Shown here one piece after another: positions 1 through 12,052 of a stretch of DNA of 64,000 bases (position 1 is its first letter; each line of letters starts with the position of its first letter). A program made the position numbers and the translations under genes. Location: positions 821,001-885,000 of the forward strand of contig JAITYX010000030.1 in assembly GCA_021018815.1 (NCBI GenBank), in the 5' to 3' direction. This DNA comes from Talinum fruticosum. Taxonomy: Eukaryota; Streptophyta; Magnoliopsida; Caryophyllales; Talinaceae. Below the pieces are notes generated by a model, which worked only from the letters and a program-made list of their open reading frames with translations, ran no database searches and was not told where the DNA came from.

Positions 1-760
1 ACGCCTCTAAAACCCCTTCGGACATTAACAATGTTCTCTTTATAAATTTAGATGATCTTGATAATTATTACTTATGACGTTGCCATTGTCTTTTAGATCT
101 TAGAAGGTGATCCGAAAATAGTCAAAAATGAGCAAGATTTTAGTGTTTTGGTGGTGTGCAATGCTATTGAAATGATTTAGAATGGGCCTAAAATAGCCTA
201 GAACCTATTGAATTATCACTAGGTTTATTAAGATATTATTTGACAACTTTCCGAAAATTTCCCAAAAATTGCAAAAAGCTATGGATAATAACCTTCATTT
301 TTGGGTCTTGGAAGGAGTTTCACACCTTGGGACGTATTCTGTTTATGAATTTAGATAATCTTGATGATTATTACTTATGACGTTGTCATTGTATTTTGGA
401 TCTTAAAAAGTGACCATTCTTGAGGAAGATTTTAGTGTTTTCCACGTGTGTACAATGCAATTGAAATGATTTAGAATTGGCCTAAAATAGCCAAGAACCT
501 TTTGAATTATCACTAGGTTTATTAAGATATTATTTTACAACTTTCCAAAAATTGCAAAAATCATAAATCATAGCCTTCATTTTTGGGTCTTGGAAGGAGT
601 TGACCATTACGCCTCTTAAACCCCTTGGGACATTAAGGGTAATCTCTTTATGAATTTACATGATCCCGATGATTACTACTTAGACCACTATGTCTCCGAA
701 ACCCCTTGGGATGTTAACATGATCCTCTTTATGAATTTAGATGATCTTCATGATTACTAC
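1..760. repeat. tandem repeat, ~304-bp unit
   Basis: Two full units and a short third unit repeat with a period of about 304 bp. The shared core reads roughly CCCCTTNGGACATTAA, then CTCTTTATGAATTTAGATGATC, then TTGATGATTATTACTTATGACG. Matching points lie near positions 48, 351 and 656, and a truncated copy of only ~81 bp ends at 760. Units differ at many positions, so the array is old. No protein is encoded. The array runs off the left edge, so its full length is unknown. It lies on the 3' side of the minus-strand PheRS alpha gene, inside or beyond its next intron. Confidence 0.75.
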
Positions 761-761
761 T

Positions 762-1293
762 CTTAGTTTAAAAAGCTCAAGGCGCACAAAAGCACAAAGG
801 GTCCTGAGGTGGAACGAAGCACACATACTAAAAAATGCTTGAATATCATTACCAAGCAATATTTTTGGTCGAATATGCTAGATGATGACATCAAATAAGT
901 AATTAGATATCATTGTAACTACGAAAAATATCACAAAGAGTCTTAGAATGAATTTGCTACGATTTTCACCAAAAAAGCAAGCAAAAAAAAATAGCACCAA
1001 TTGAAAAAGAGGTGCAACTAACCCACTTGCTCACAATCTAACAAAGACAGAGACAAAAGAAAGAGAAGGGGGAGGGGAGACAGGAAAATAGAAAAAAAAA
1101 CAGAAAAAAGCACATTGAGGCACACGAGGCGAACGAGGCGAACGAGGCGCAACTGCGCTGGCTGAGGCGAAGACTGAGGCGCACCTCCGAGGGCTTTTGG
1201 AGGGGCTGGGCTTCACCCATTGCAAGGCGCAAGGGGGTGGGCTTTGGGCTTTTGTGAGCCTAGGTGCACCCTGGGCGCGCTTTTTAAACTAAG
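762..1293. mobile_element. non-autonomous TIR element (~530 bp)
   Basis: The ends are inverted copies of CTTAGTTTAAAAAGC (762-776 and 1279-1293), followed inside by related GC-rich sequence (AAGGCGCAC and GCGCGCCCAGGGTGCAC, then CACAAAAGC on both sides). The interior contains repeated GAGGCGAACGAGGCG-like words. No transposase is encoded. A clean target-site duplication is not visible, so the exact boundaries and superfamily are uncertain. GC-rich elements of this type with many short internal repeats are common in plant genomes. Confidence 0.55.
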
Positions 1294-1518
1294 CTCATGT
1301 CATGATAACAAACTGGTCAAGAGTCCACTATACAGGTCCTTTTGATGAAAAAACAGTCAAGCCAAACTATACTGTCCATAGATAGCCTTAACTAAGCAAT
1401 TATCAACAGACATTATATATGCATCCAATCTCACCAACAAATTGTTCAAAAAGCACAAAGCAGCGCCCACACTGGCATTAAAATTATACCACACAGAAAC
1501 AGCAGCAGACAGCCTAAC

Positions 1519-4337
1519 CTTGAGCAAAGGGTGCAAGTGACCACCTTCAGGTGGAAGACCTTTAGCATTGAAGTTGTATTCTTTGAGTTCTAACTCCTTC
1601 CAGTCACCCCTTCAAATAATGATAAAATAGTTAGCCCATTAAATAGCTGGCATGACTTATCTTTGAGCAACATAATACGGACAAAATTTTCTAGGGTAAA
1701 TTGTCAACATTCATTCCTTTAGATGATCAGAATGTAGCAATTAGACGTCAAAATTTATGTCTTGTTCCTTACTTAAACTAGCATAATCTTCCTTATGTGA
1801 TTCACTAAAAGTTCACAAGAGGAAACTAACTCTCCCAGTATATATTACAGGCGGAAATGCAACATGGGTCAAATATGTATTCCATAAATTCCTCTCATAA
1901 AAGTACCTTTGCAGATGCTCTCGAGTCAGATCTGTTGCTGCTTTCTTTCTTTGTGGAGCATAATTAGGACCCTTTCGGACTGAATATCCCTTCCATGTCC
2001 TTAAGAACATATAAATTTAGCACATCACAACAGAGAGACAATAAAAACGCATAACCATTAAGAAAAATGACAAGAACATGAACTGGATAACAAGTAACCA
2101 AGTATGATAATGCACTGATCTCAAAATTAACATAAAAGGGAAACAAGATGAGAATAAGGAACTAATCCTTACTGAGGGATAATGAGCTTCCTCCTTTTGA
2201 GAGCATCAATATCCTCTGGCTGAACCATCTGGATACAGTAAGTTTAGCAATTAGAGATTAAAAATGAGATCATATTACACACATATGGAGAAACCACTAT
2301 AGAATTCCTCTAAAACCTATAAACAGAAAAGAATTACTGTTGACAACACACAAACAAAGTATCAGACTAATCAGCAAATATAGATATCATGTTATGTTCG
2401 CATATCTAGATCTCCCAAGGCCCTAACTTCAGCAATGATCCAATAATATTGTAGACTTCTAGTGGTTGTTCTTCCACTCTTCTTTATTAAACAGTTTTCT
2501 AACCGGCAATAAGTTTTGAATTACCATCAACAATGTATAAATACAATTAAGTACACAATGGCAACAGGAAGATACTGTGCTATTCAAAACACCTGCTCTC
2601 TGAAAATCCATCCAGTTACTTAGGCCTAGGAATGTATCGCAGCTACCAAAACACCAGTTAAAACCATAAAATCAACACCCACCTCCCCAGCTTGTAGGCA
2701 CAAAAGTAACTCCTTCACTTTGTCATCAACATTTTGAACCTACAACAGCAAAACAAATAGAGATAGTTATTACAAACTGTGTTAAGCAACCCTGCCCTCA
2801 ATAAAAGACCTGAATTGACAGCACAACCAAATATCCAAAAGAAACACACAGTTGAACACTTAGTCTCAATTACCTGAGCCACCAGAAAGACTATTACCAA
2901 AAGGAACATATCAAATACAAGGAAACTGTGCAGTAAGGAAGCAAGAAACTACTGCACTTAGGTGTTAAACACATATATAGAACTCCAGAAGAAATAAAAC
3001 AATACGACAATTAATTACTGAAGGCACCAATAAGTAATTGCGGAAGAAAACTACACAACCAATAAGTAATTGAGTTTAAGCTGAGCTAACAAACCCATAA
3101 ACCCTAATTTCTCACCTTTCTTGTTACCAATTCCTTTCCTCTCTCTATCCATTTATTTTTTATAGCCTGTGCATTCCCAATCTTAAAGACAGAAGGATCC
3201 AACTTTTTCTGCATCCAGAATAAACATCTCTCATGATCATAATAAAGATCAGAAGAAAATGAAACGATATCAAACACATGTGAAGCAGCCACTGCTAACC
3301 TGCAATTCACCTGGTGAGATTCCCTCTGGTGGTATTGCCAAGAATAATTGCATTTCTGGGGAACCAGCAGCAGCGTAGAGTTTTCCTTCATCAGTGAGAA
3401 TCCATCTTTCCTTCTTGATATCCTGAAAAATACCGAAACGCCAAAACAAAAAGGAAGCATTTGATGACTCCCAAGAAAATCTTAGCAAGAGTGAAATAAA
3501 TCATTTAGCTAAGATGGAAAAAAAACAAAAACCTTTCTTCTAATTCTTGCTTTCATTCAGCTCAACAAACAAGCTCAACCAGAAACAATCTCACACTGAC
3601 TAATAGTGCATTTATATGCTCCTGTCATGCTTAAAACACATGGCAAAAAATGGCATAACTTAAGAGCAGATGTTCAATAAGTTCTCATCAACTATAAGAA
3701 GAGCATCATTGGACCTCAGCACCACAAAATGTACCAAACACCAAAACTGTCTAGCTTTATTTCTGCACCACCAAAAGAAAAACAACTTAGGCTATGTTCC
3801 ATTTAGCTCTAAGGAGTCATAAGGCTATAAGTGAGGAGGTGTATGCAGGTGTAAATTGATGTAAAGTTAGTTATAAAAAGTTGTAAAGAGTTATAAGAAA
3901 TTGTAAGGAGTTGTAAGAAACTCCAAGGTTGTAAATAAAGTTGGGCATTGGAGCGAGTGTCCAAAAATGGGTCAAAGCCCATTTAATAACTTAAATGGGT
4001 GGCCTAAATCCATTAAGTGAAATTACGGGTCGAAAATGGGTGGGTAATCGGGCCATTATTAAGCCTATCTTGGCTATTCATGTAGTCACGCTCATTTCAT
4101 CTCATCTGTTTATTCTCTTCCCTCTCCCTCTCGCTTCCCTTGCTCTCTCTCACTCTTCTCTTGCTCTCTCTCACTCTTCTCTTGCTTGCTCTCTCTCTCT
4201 CTCTCTCTCTCTAACGAACAAGAAGCCATTCTACTCGGACACTTCTACGGAACCCTTGCCTTCTCTTTCAAACAAACAAGAAGTAGTTCTACTCGTAAAC
4301 TTCTGTGGAACCCTCGTCTTCTACATTCAAGTGCTTC

Positions 4338-4377
<40 letters not shown>

Positions 4378-7300
4378 GTTGAATTTGCTACACCTTGGAC
4401 AACTATTTTGTTTTTTTTGGGTTAGAAGATTGGTTATGTGGTGTTGTTTGACTAATTAGGGTTTCGATTTCTTGCATCATAGACAAATCCTTGTCATGAT
4501 TTGATTAATACGATTCTCTTTTGTGCGAATTATTGATCTTTTGGTATGATTTTGTTCCAATTGATGTTGATTTTGTTTATTTTTGGCTGAGTTTCTGGAA
4601 AATTGATTTTTTGGTCATGTTTGTACTGATTTTTGTCAAGTTGAAGATTGCCTGAGCATGTCTGGCTTTATAAAATATAAGCACCAGAAAATATAAGCAT
4701 TTCTGGTTTTATCAGTTTAGCATATAAAATATAAGCACCAGAAAATTTCTACAACTTATCTTCGCCGAAAAATCAAAAATTCGTGAAAATACAAGAAAAT
4801 CTGCAAGGCCAATGGTTCATAGTTCAACAGAATCACACAATCTAACTTGTTGAATCCTAATCTTCAAAAGAAAGAACTGATTTTTCATCAAAAATCACAT
4901 TACCATATCATTTTTGTTGTCCTAATTCATCAAAATGCCATTTATTAACCAGATTTTCCGGCCATTAGAGAGAAAATAAAGATCCTAGAAAAAGCGAATC
5001 TATCACCCAATTCAATAATCCAAGTAAGGTAGACTTGGTTAATGCAAACCTGTTTGAGTGCTTAGGGAATTGGTTTGGTTTGATTTTGCTTATCCCAATC
5101 TCAGTAATTCAGAGTCTATTACTTCTAATAATTGCAAGCCTAATATTTTTGTCATAATTTACATTTTAGACATGGAAAGTGAAATGGAAACTTCATAAAT
5201 CCCACTCGAAGATGGATATAACGAATATAGCAACTCAACAACGTAAAAGGAAGAAGAGGTCTAAAATATGGAGGGAGCTTGTAGAAGGCAACTTCTCTTT
5301 CAAACATTCCTCTTGCTGTAATATAATTTCATTTTCATTAAAAAAAATTAGTTGTCAGGCAGTCCTAATTATTGGAAATTTTAGCTCTTAGATGTTGTAA
5401 TCCAAATTCAGCATTTTATTCTATTGAGAAGTGTGGATTCTAGTGATGAGTCATCTCTAATTGTGATGTTGATATCAATCTTAAGTTGCAGAAACAATTG
5501 CTAATAATTGCTAGTGCCTTGTGTTAGTATACCTCTGCTTCTTAGATCCTTCCACTTTATTAATTGGAAAATTGTTCAGAAGCTTTGGTTTTCCGTACTT
5601 AGTACTGTAACAATTGCTAATAATTGCTAGTAGCTTGTGTCCTCGGTACATACTCAATGTTGGCGAGGGATCTCATGGACCTCTTTGGATCTTGGGGGAT
5701 GTCTTCATGGGTCGTTAGTTACCATACTGTATTCGACTATGAAAAGCTCAGAGTGGGGTTTGAAGAAGCTGCTATTCGACTATGAAAAGCTCAGAGTGGG
5801 GTTTGAAGAAGCTGCATAGCCTGTTATAAATTGAGGCTTTTTTAAACTCTGTTTGTGCTGTGAGCTTATGTGTAGTCAAGTATTTGAAGAACAGTAATGT
5901 TTTGTAATCTTGAACCCTAATTCAAGCTCCATTTTTTGCTAATTTTGTGTGATATTGTATTGGTGAGAATTGAAGTTTATGTATTTATATAAATTGGATC
6001 CAAGTCATAAAGAAGTGGGAGCAAAAAAGGTGTGTGAAAGTAGAGAACAGGAAGAAACAGTAGTAGTTTTGGGTCAGGAAATGAGCAAGGCATATATTTG
6101 GACATTTAGGGTTCTCTTAGGCCAATGTTCTTGTAATACTGGGGCAAATGATCTTGTAATATTGGAGTACCTATTGGTTTTGCCTCAATGGCACTTCATG
6201 TCATATTCCAATTTGGATATTTTGGGGTCTGTCTTAGGCCAATGTTCTTGAATTTACCCCAAGCAATGTTATTGTTCAAGCAATAGACATCTATGCTTTT
6301 TTCGGTAAGTGGATGGAGTGCTTTTTCGAGTTTGACATTTGCTTCCGTTACTCAAATTGGGTGGGTCTTGGACACTCATTGACCTGGCCCATTAAAAAAG
6401 TTGGTGGCAACCAACCCGTTAAGTAAGTGGGTGGGCCCAACATGGCCCATTGTCAACCCTAGCTTTAAGCAAGGAGGTGTATACTGTCCTAAAGTTAGTT
6501 ATAAAAAATTGTAAGGAGTTATAAGAAATTGTAAGAAGTTGGAAGGTTGTAAGTTAAAGCTAAATGAAACAGGGCCTTGGTTAACCAATTGAGTCGTTCT
6601 ACACCTCGATACGATCGGTTGAACAACTAGTGTTGCAAATTTATTTTTTGAGAAATGATGATAAACATGGCGTGTTGTTGCCCTTAGAATGCCCTAAATG
6701 GGAGTTATCATGATCCTCTTCGGTAAAATTTTCCAGCCCTAATCCCACCCTTATACAGTGACAATGTTCTCATCCATATCGCATTTACTTTCTTGACCCT
6801 TGGTTGACCAACTAGTGTTGCAAATTGTTCATAAGTGTATAAGACTAAATATATTTTTCAGAAAGCTTAATATCTCAGTAATATTATGAATCTCGTGACT
6901 ACTCAACTACTCCACGCCAATTATTCCTCATGGCTGATTTCACAACGCATAATCTATACTCACTAATACTGTAAACCTCACTAACACAGTCTAAAAATCA
7001 TGTACTGATTCCAATGCTTATGTCCTGACTTCCCACCCCACAAGGCCATGACTCACACTGGTCAAGAGTGTTTTTCTTTTTTTTTTTGGTAAAATGTAAG
7101 CTTTCATTTCAAACCAATTCGACCAACATTACACTATCCTCAGGGCACACCCCGGCAATTTACAAAGAGGAAGAGCTAGTTATCTTTTAATTTACTCAAA
7201 CAATAAGTTTTACATTGCTTCACACCACGAATGTGAAGCAATAACTTTACAAAGAACTAATTATCTTTCAATTTACTCAAACACTAGGTTTTACATTGCT

Positions 7301-7691
7301 TCACACCATGAATGTGAAGCAATAAGTTTTAAAAAGAGCTAAATTATCTTTCAATTTACTCAACTATACGCTTTACATTGCTTCACACAATGTCATTCCA
7401 ATAAGATTCTGAAACCATTCACAATCCAAACTGGAAAATATATCGAGTGCTACAAGGGGGATAAATTTTGAAATTTACACACCAAATCGATCTACTGAGA
7501 TTTTAAACTAGTTCCAGAATATAGCAACAGAAAGAGATACAGACCTGAGCAATAACAAGTCCATAACCATTAAGACTCTTGATAACGTTGACAACCTCAT
7601 CGTGACTGAGTCCGAATTGAGAAGCGAAGTTTCCAGAATCAGGTATCTCCTCGTTCTTCTCAAGAAATCCTAAAATTGCATCTTCCGCCAT
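1519..7691 (-). CDS. phenylalanine--tRNA ligase alpha subunit, cytosolic (5' exons only)
   Basis: This is the alpha subunit of the cytosolic (alpha-beta)2 phenylalanyl-tRNA synthetase, which charges tRNA-Phe. Seven in-phase exons are visible on the minus strand: 7691-7545 (starts [15 protein letters not shown]), 3422-3300 ([15 protein letters not shown]), 3208-3116 ([11 protein letters not shown]), 2739-2683 ([13 protein letters not shown]), 2228-2173 ([14 protein letters not shown]), 1999-1907 ([15 protein letters not shown]) and 1609-1519 (ending GGHLHPLLK). Together they encode about 220 residues, the N-terminal winged-helix/tRNA-binding half typical of eukaryotic alpha subunits. All junctions are GT-AG and the frame stays open. 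The class II catalytic core normally follows 'HPLLK', but it is absent down to position 1, so the remaining exons lie beyond the left edge or are lost. Intron 1 is 4.1 kb and carries a nested transposon. The family assignment is very secure; the completeness of the gene is unknown. Confidence 0.93.
4188..4373. repeat. paired CT microsatellites
   Basis: Two (CT)n runs lie at 4188-4212 and 4340-4373. They are separated by two related segments, each carrying AACAAGAAG(C/T)A followed by TTCTACTCG and CTTCTNNGGAACCCT. The pair looks like an internal duplication inside the nested transposon. Confidence 0.7.
5735..5816. repeat. tandem duplication, ~38-43-bp unit
   Basis: ATTCGACTATGAAAAGCTCA and the following GAGTGGGGTTTGAAGAAGCTGC occur twice back to back inside the transposon. 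The copies are almost identical, which suggests recent slippage. Confidence 0.7.
7181..7395. repeat. three imperfect ~80-85-bp tandem units
   Basis: Each unit contains ATCTTTCAATTTACTCAA and then TTTTACATTGCTTCACAC. The first two units continue with an inverted echo, GAATGTGAAGCAATAA, so each can fold (GCTTCACA against TGTGAAGC). The block sits in PheRS alpha intron 1 next to exon 1 and follows a T-rich stretch at 7074-7087. Confidence 0.6.
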
Positions 7692-8879
7692 TTTCCTCTT
7701 CTTACTGTATGAGATGCTTTAGGTGCAGCTCAACGATCTGAAAAACAAGATTTAGGGTTAGGAAGCACAATTCGTGTCGCCAAGTGTCACTGGACGAATC
7801 CAACCCAGCGGATTGCATTTCAATTAAGTCAGTCTCCAGTTTTAATTGAAAACAGGTGTTAGGGTTCAGAGGAGAGAGAGAGAGAGAGAGAGAACCTGTC
7901 TCTGGTGGCGCTGTGGATGCAGAGTGGCTACAGAACTGGGCTGGGCGGACTTAGAGAAGTCTTTAAGTTTTTTCCTCCTATTTTATTTTGCATAGTAGGT
8001 GATTTTTATTTTTATTTTTATTTTTCGGAAATGGTTGATTTTTATTTAAGAAAAGAAAAACAATTGTGAAACATTTAAAAAAACAGCAGGAATAATTTGT
8101 TGTAACTTAGAAGCATTAAAAAACTTGGAGATACGCTATTAAAAAATACTTTATATCTATAATCAGATTAATAAATAGTCATAAATGTCAAAACGAAAAC
8201 TTAGAGATTATATTAATAACTCATTTTCTAAATCAAATGTGAACTCGTTGATGTTCTGTATTGAAAAACATGAAAATGGAACACAAGGTCAAAAAAGATA
8301 GTTTGTACAAGATCATTAAATTTTCTAAAAAATATAAATATGAGTTAACAAAAGATGAAACAGGATGTTTATCAAAAAAATAATAAAACAGGATAACTCG
8401 TAAATTTTTTAAAAGGTAACGATATGAATAATATTAATAGTCCACTTATGAATAATTTCGAAAAATTCAAAAGTCTCGTGAATAACAATGAGAATAAGAT
8501 ACCAACAAAGGCTTCCAACAATATGGAGCAAAGTGATATCTCCTATAGCCTAAAAGAGTGGAATCTAGTCACTCATAGGAGTAAATTAATTTTAGTAACA
8601 TAACCCTTTTTTCATAGTATTTATTTACATGTTGAACCAAGAACCACAAAATACGAATTGGATAGCCTATGTTAGTGATATGAAATTGTTGCATAATGAT
8701 ATTTAAGTACAAATCAAGGTAGAAATACTTCGATTTCCCCAAATTAAGGTTAAATTAAGTTGACAACAATTTTTTTGTATCATTTTTAACATAATTAAGA
8801 TTCCTTTAAAATTTATTTTCTACATCTATTCAAAAATCTCCACAAGAACAAATTATAAATGTCAATCCCGACCCATCTC
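7692..8879. promoter_or_regulatory. 5' flank of PheRS alpha and spacer
   Basis: The 5' UTR and promoter of the minus-strand PheRS alpha gene begin at 7692. A (GA)n tract at 7870-7893 reads CT-rich on the sense strand, as is usual for plant 5' UTRs. From about 7960 to 8879 the DNA is AT-rich. I see no gene or clear element there. Confidence 0.4.
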
Positions 8880-8880
8880 T

Positions 8881-9608
8881 TTTTTTTTTTTTTTGATTAT
8901 TAAGATAATAGCTAGGAATAATCATGGCAAAAACGATACATTATGAACCCGATAGACTTCCTGTAAAAGAATACTCTAAGCCTTACCTAAACATCCTAAG
9001 AACAACCAAACCACCTAATAAAATAATATAGATAGTGCATGAGACATTATAAGGAGAACCACCATAATATTGTAACACCTCCTTTAAGGCCATCTAAACC
9101 TCTAAAAAGAGGAATCATTGAGTTAGAAATTTCAATGTTTCATCCGTACTTCTCAAATTGTTCTTGACTCTCTCAATAACCACTTGGTTATTGCCAACCA
9201 CCCTAAGTCCAACTGCCTTAACTACCTCCCATACCTCACGAGCTTCTTGCGACAAAGAATCATCCACAGTGGCAGGGTCCATCATACCAATCACCACATC
9301 AAATCAAGTACAGCCACTGCATAACATTTCCATTTCCTGATGAAGCGCTCCATCTACTTGTTTTTTGAGATGAGTAGTATTATCAATCAATATTTCACTA
9401 AAGGTTCTACTAAAGGACCCATGAGAGGGAAATTCTGAACTGATGTCTCTTGACTAGCATCACCAAAAGCACTTTCTTGAACCACCTCCACATTTTGTGA
9501 GGAGCCAAAATCAGTATTGTGCTCAAAAGGTTGGCTAGCTCCATTTCCACTATCAAACTCATCCGCATCATCTATCAACTGAATATCTTTAAACTCGATC
9601 ACATACAC
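8881..9608 (-). mobile_element. retroposed LINE-like fragment with poly(A)
   Basis: On the minus strand two open stretches follow one another. The first is about 9608-9387 and contains QLIDDADEFDSGNG. The second is 9297-9115 and contains SLSQEAREVWEVVKAVGL. They are followed by a stop, ~220 bp of noncoding sequence and an A-run (the T-run at 8881-8894 on the plus strand). 'AREVWEVxKAxGL' resembles the linker ahead of the endonuclease domain in plant LINE ORFs. No reverse transcriptase is present, so this would be an internally deleted, dead copy. An alternative is a processed host transcript of unknown identity. Confidence 0.4.
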
Positions 9609-9862
9609 ATATATCTTAAAATTAATAAGTGTCCTTTTCTTGGAAAATAATTAGCATCCTAATTATGATACCATGAAGATAAATCATAAAATGTATTTTA
9701 GACTAACTTCCCAAAAATTGTACTTTTGGATGCCAAAAACAAAAAAATTAACTATATATAAATAAAGAAGCTGCAATATTTTAATCGATTATTTTTTTTG
9801 TTAATTACAAAAGTTATAGAGAAAAAAAAGGGCCTCAACAGTAAACCCAATATTTTTAGCTG

Positions 9863-10324
9863 TCACTTGATGAGCAGCTGAGAGATGAATTCCTCATACT
9901 GGAACCTTCCATCCGACCCGACATCCACTTCCTGGATCCACTCATCGAATTCATCCGGATCAAGCTTCTCTCCAATGCTCGTCAGTATATGCCGGAGATC
10001 CGCCACCGACACGAACCCCGACGAGTCCTTATCCAGAACCCGGAAAGCGTCTCGGAGCTCGGATTCAAAGGGGTCGTCGCCGGGGGCCTTCATGTACTTA
10101 GTCATGAGGTCTAGGAATCGGTCGAATCCGAAAGGGGCGGTGAGCTTCTCTCGCTCAATGATGTTCCGGAGCTGACACTCAGTGGGGTTGGACCCGAGAG
10201 AGCGCATGACTATGCCCAGATCCGAGGGGGCGATCCGGCCGTCGCCGTCGGTGTCGAAGAGGGCGAACGCCTCCCGCATTGACGAAACATGCTCATCCTC
10301 CTCCTCTGCGTACTCTCTCACCAT
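9863..10324 (-). CDS. CML13: calmodulin-like EF-hand protein, CML13/14 type
   Basis: This is an intronless EF-hand protein of 153 residues when started at the Met at 10324. An in-frame upstream Met at 10393 would add 23 residues. In the numbering from that upstream Met, EF loop 1 is residues 47-58 ([12 protein letters not shown]), EF2 is degenerate, EF3 is [12 protein letters not shown] and EF4 is [12 protein letters not shown]. Position 12 is Asp in loops 1 and 3, and EF4 lacks an acidic residue at position 3, so calcium binding is expected to be weak and atypical, as known for CML13/CML14. The core [20 protein letters not shown] is characteristic of this pair. Established work links CML13/14 to IQ-domain targets such as myosins. 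I prefer the shorter start because the family is ~148 residues and a TTAAATAA box at ~10415-10422 would place the transcription start close to or downstream of the first ATG. Confidence 0.9.
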   Translation of the reverse strand: MVREYAEEEDEHVSSMREAFALFDTDGDGRIAPSDLGIVMRSLGSNPTECQLRNIIEREKLTAPFGFDRFLDLMTKYMKAPGDDPFESELRDAFRVLDKDSSGFVSVADLRHILTSIGEKLDPDEFDEWIQEVDVGSDGRFQYEEFISQLLIK

Positions 10325-10393
10325 TCGTGGTTGATGGGTCGGGTCGTGGGAAAGGAATTGGGTTGTAGGTTTGTGGAGAAGGAGGTGTTCCAA

Positions 10394-11648
10394 TGTTTGG
10401 GTTGGGTTGGGTGGTTATTTAAGAGGAGAGAGAGAGAGGATTGAATTATTGAGACGTGAGGAAATGTGGAGGGAAGACAGGAATGAATTCACGATGGGGG
10501 CATCGCATGCATGATGTTTATGTCTGGAGTGAGAAAATTGTCTGCATAATCAAATGTTCAAATGGCGGTGATGAGATCTTTCCTTGGTTTTCTTGTCTTG
10601 GCCTTGGATCGGATCTTGTCTTCAAAATTATTATGCTTAATTGGATCGTATTAGTTAATATAACATTATTATATTATCAATTATTTAAATTAAACTATTC
10701 ATATCATCTTTCCAATATAATGGTCTATGGTGGTATCAAATCAAATTAAATAAATAATAATTATAAATTATTCATATCACATTCAAAACATTAATAAATA
10801 ATAATCTATAAAATGTCAAAAAATCTATAACTTTGTGCTTTCTTCGTATGAATCATAAGAATGTCCATTTCTTAACGTATAATTTTTTTATGGTAATGAT
10901 GCTTCCGCATTTGCTAAACCTATCAAACCAAATTTATGTATGAGATTTATTATAACATGCTATAAAATTTTATCATCATTTTTCTTGTTTGGAGGAAAAA
11001 AGGAACTTTTTGACTAAAATAATTTATGTTTATCTTTTTCGCTCAATTTCGGTTTTAACCCTTTTCCAATTCATTAGTTCATGGAGGACCTTTGATAGAT
11101 AGAGTAAACATACCATTATAAGACTACGAGTAGGGATTATTAGACGCCAATAATTGTACTTTTTAAATTGGGTGACAATAATCAATAAAAAAATCAACCA
11201 AAATTGTACTATATCAATATTATATTAAATCATATGAGAAAGTTTTAAATCCTGATCAAATAAGCTAACTACTATCATATAATTAAAAAGATTATTGCTA
11301 AAGCAAAACGGTGAATGAACTATTTTGGGTCGTGCATAGTCAAACTACTATCGACCTGTATAAAATGTAAAACTTTTCCTCTATTAATTTTTCTCATTCA
11401 TAAATTCAAATATAAAACATTATTTTTAAGGAAAACGAACCAACTTATATTGGTATGAGATGAGTGAACTATGAGTCTACTAGAATCATATATAATAAAT
11501 TTTTTCATATAAAACTATGATGAGCTAGCTAACTAACTAACTGTGAGGAAGATTGTCCATGGGTGAGCCCACTGTACTTACGGGCTTAACGCAACGGTTT
11601 AACCTGGCCCACTTAAATTAATTTGGGCTATCGCGTAACCCACTCAGA

Positions 11649-11689
<41 letters not shown>

Positions 11690-12052
11690 GTCAAAAAAGG
11701 TAATTAAGGTGGAAAGTGAAGGAAGTTTGAATAGAAATGAAAGCAGAAAAGGCCCACACGGTCCTCCCAAAAAGCACGGGCCCTTTTCTAAGGAAAATTC
11801 CAATTTGGATCTGAATATCCAATCTACTGTAATCGCCTTCTACAATTGCTGACCACCTGAAAAGACTGGCAGTTAATTCTCCCTCCAAAGTGGGGATTTC
11901 AGAAGAGGACGTTTCTTTACAATTAATATTATCCAGTTCTATTATATTTATTATTATTTTATTCAAACTTACGTATAAAATACATATAAATAAAAACGAA
12001 CATAAATAAGTTGTTAGAACATAAACAAATGAATTTTTAGAAAGTTAATTAA
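10394..12052. other. intergenic, no gene seen
   Basis: This is AT-rich spacer DNA. It includes a (GA)n run at 11651-11684 with short low-complexity ORFs on both strands that look fortuitous. No conserved protein, RNA gene or clean transposon end was found. Confidence 0.5.
10411..10438 (-). promoter_or_regulatory. TATA-like box and CT tract upstream of the CML gene
   Basis: On the minus strand a CT run (GA at ~10425-10438 on plus) is followed by TTAAATAA at about 10422-10415. This lies about 90 bp upstream of the preferred start codon. A start site 25-35 bp downstream would fall close to the longer ORF's ATG, at or just past it. Confidence 0.4.

Larger units (their letters stand above)
3790..6576. 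mobile_element. nested TIR transposon in PheRS alpha intron 1
   Basis: The outer ends are inverted: GGCTATGTTCCATTTAGCT at 3790 and AGCTAAATGAAACAGGGCC ending at 6576. Just inside, both sides carry the same sequence in direct orientation (GAGGAGGTGTAT, then AAAGTTAGTTATAAAAA, then GTTATAAGAAATTGTAAG) at 3818-3938 and 6468-6556. Between them is a second element, about 3938-6462, whose ends are loosely inverted and rich in TGGGCC/GGCCCA words (AGTTGGGCATTGG on the left, CCCATTGTCAACCCT on the right), as in hAT-type elements. The interior has CT microsatellites and short ORFs, including one of 93 codons at 5970-6251, but no transposase that I recognise. It is therefore probably non-autonomous, or a decayed element inserted in another. 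Confidence 0.6.

Noticed and set aside
4186..4459. ORFs rich in Leu-Ser
   Set aside because: Produced by CT microsatellites inside the transposon.
7181..7395. Possible CRISPR-like array (regular repeats)
   Set aside because: Units are contiguous ~80-85-bp tandem copies without unique spacers, in an intron of a plant gene.
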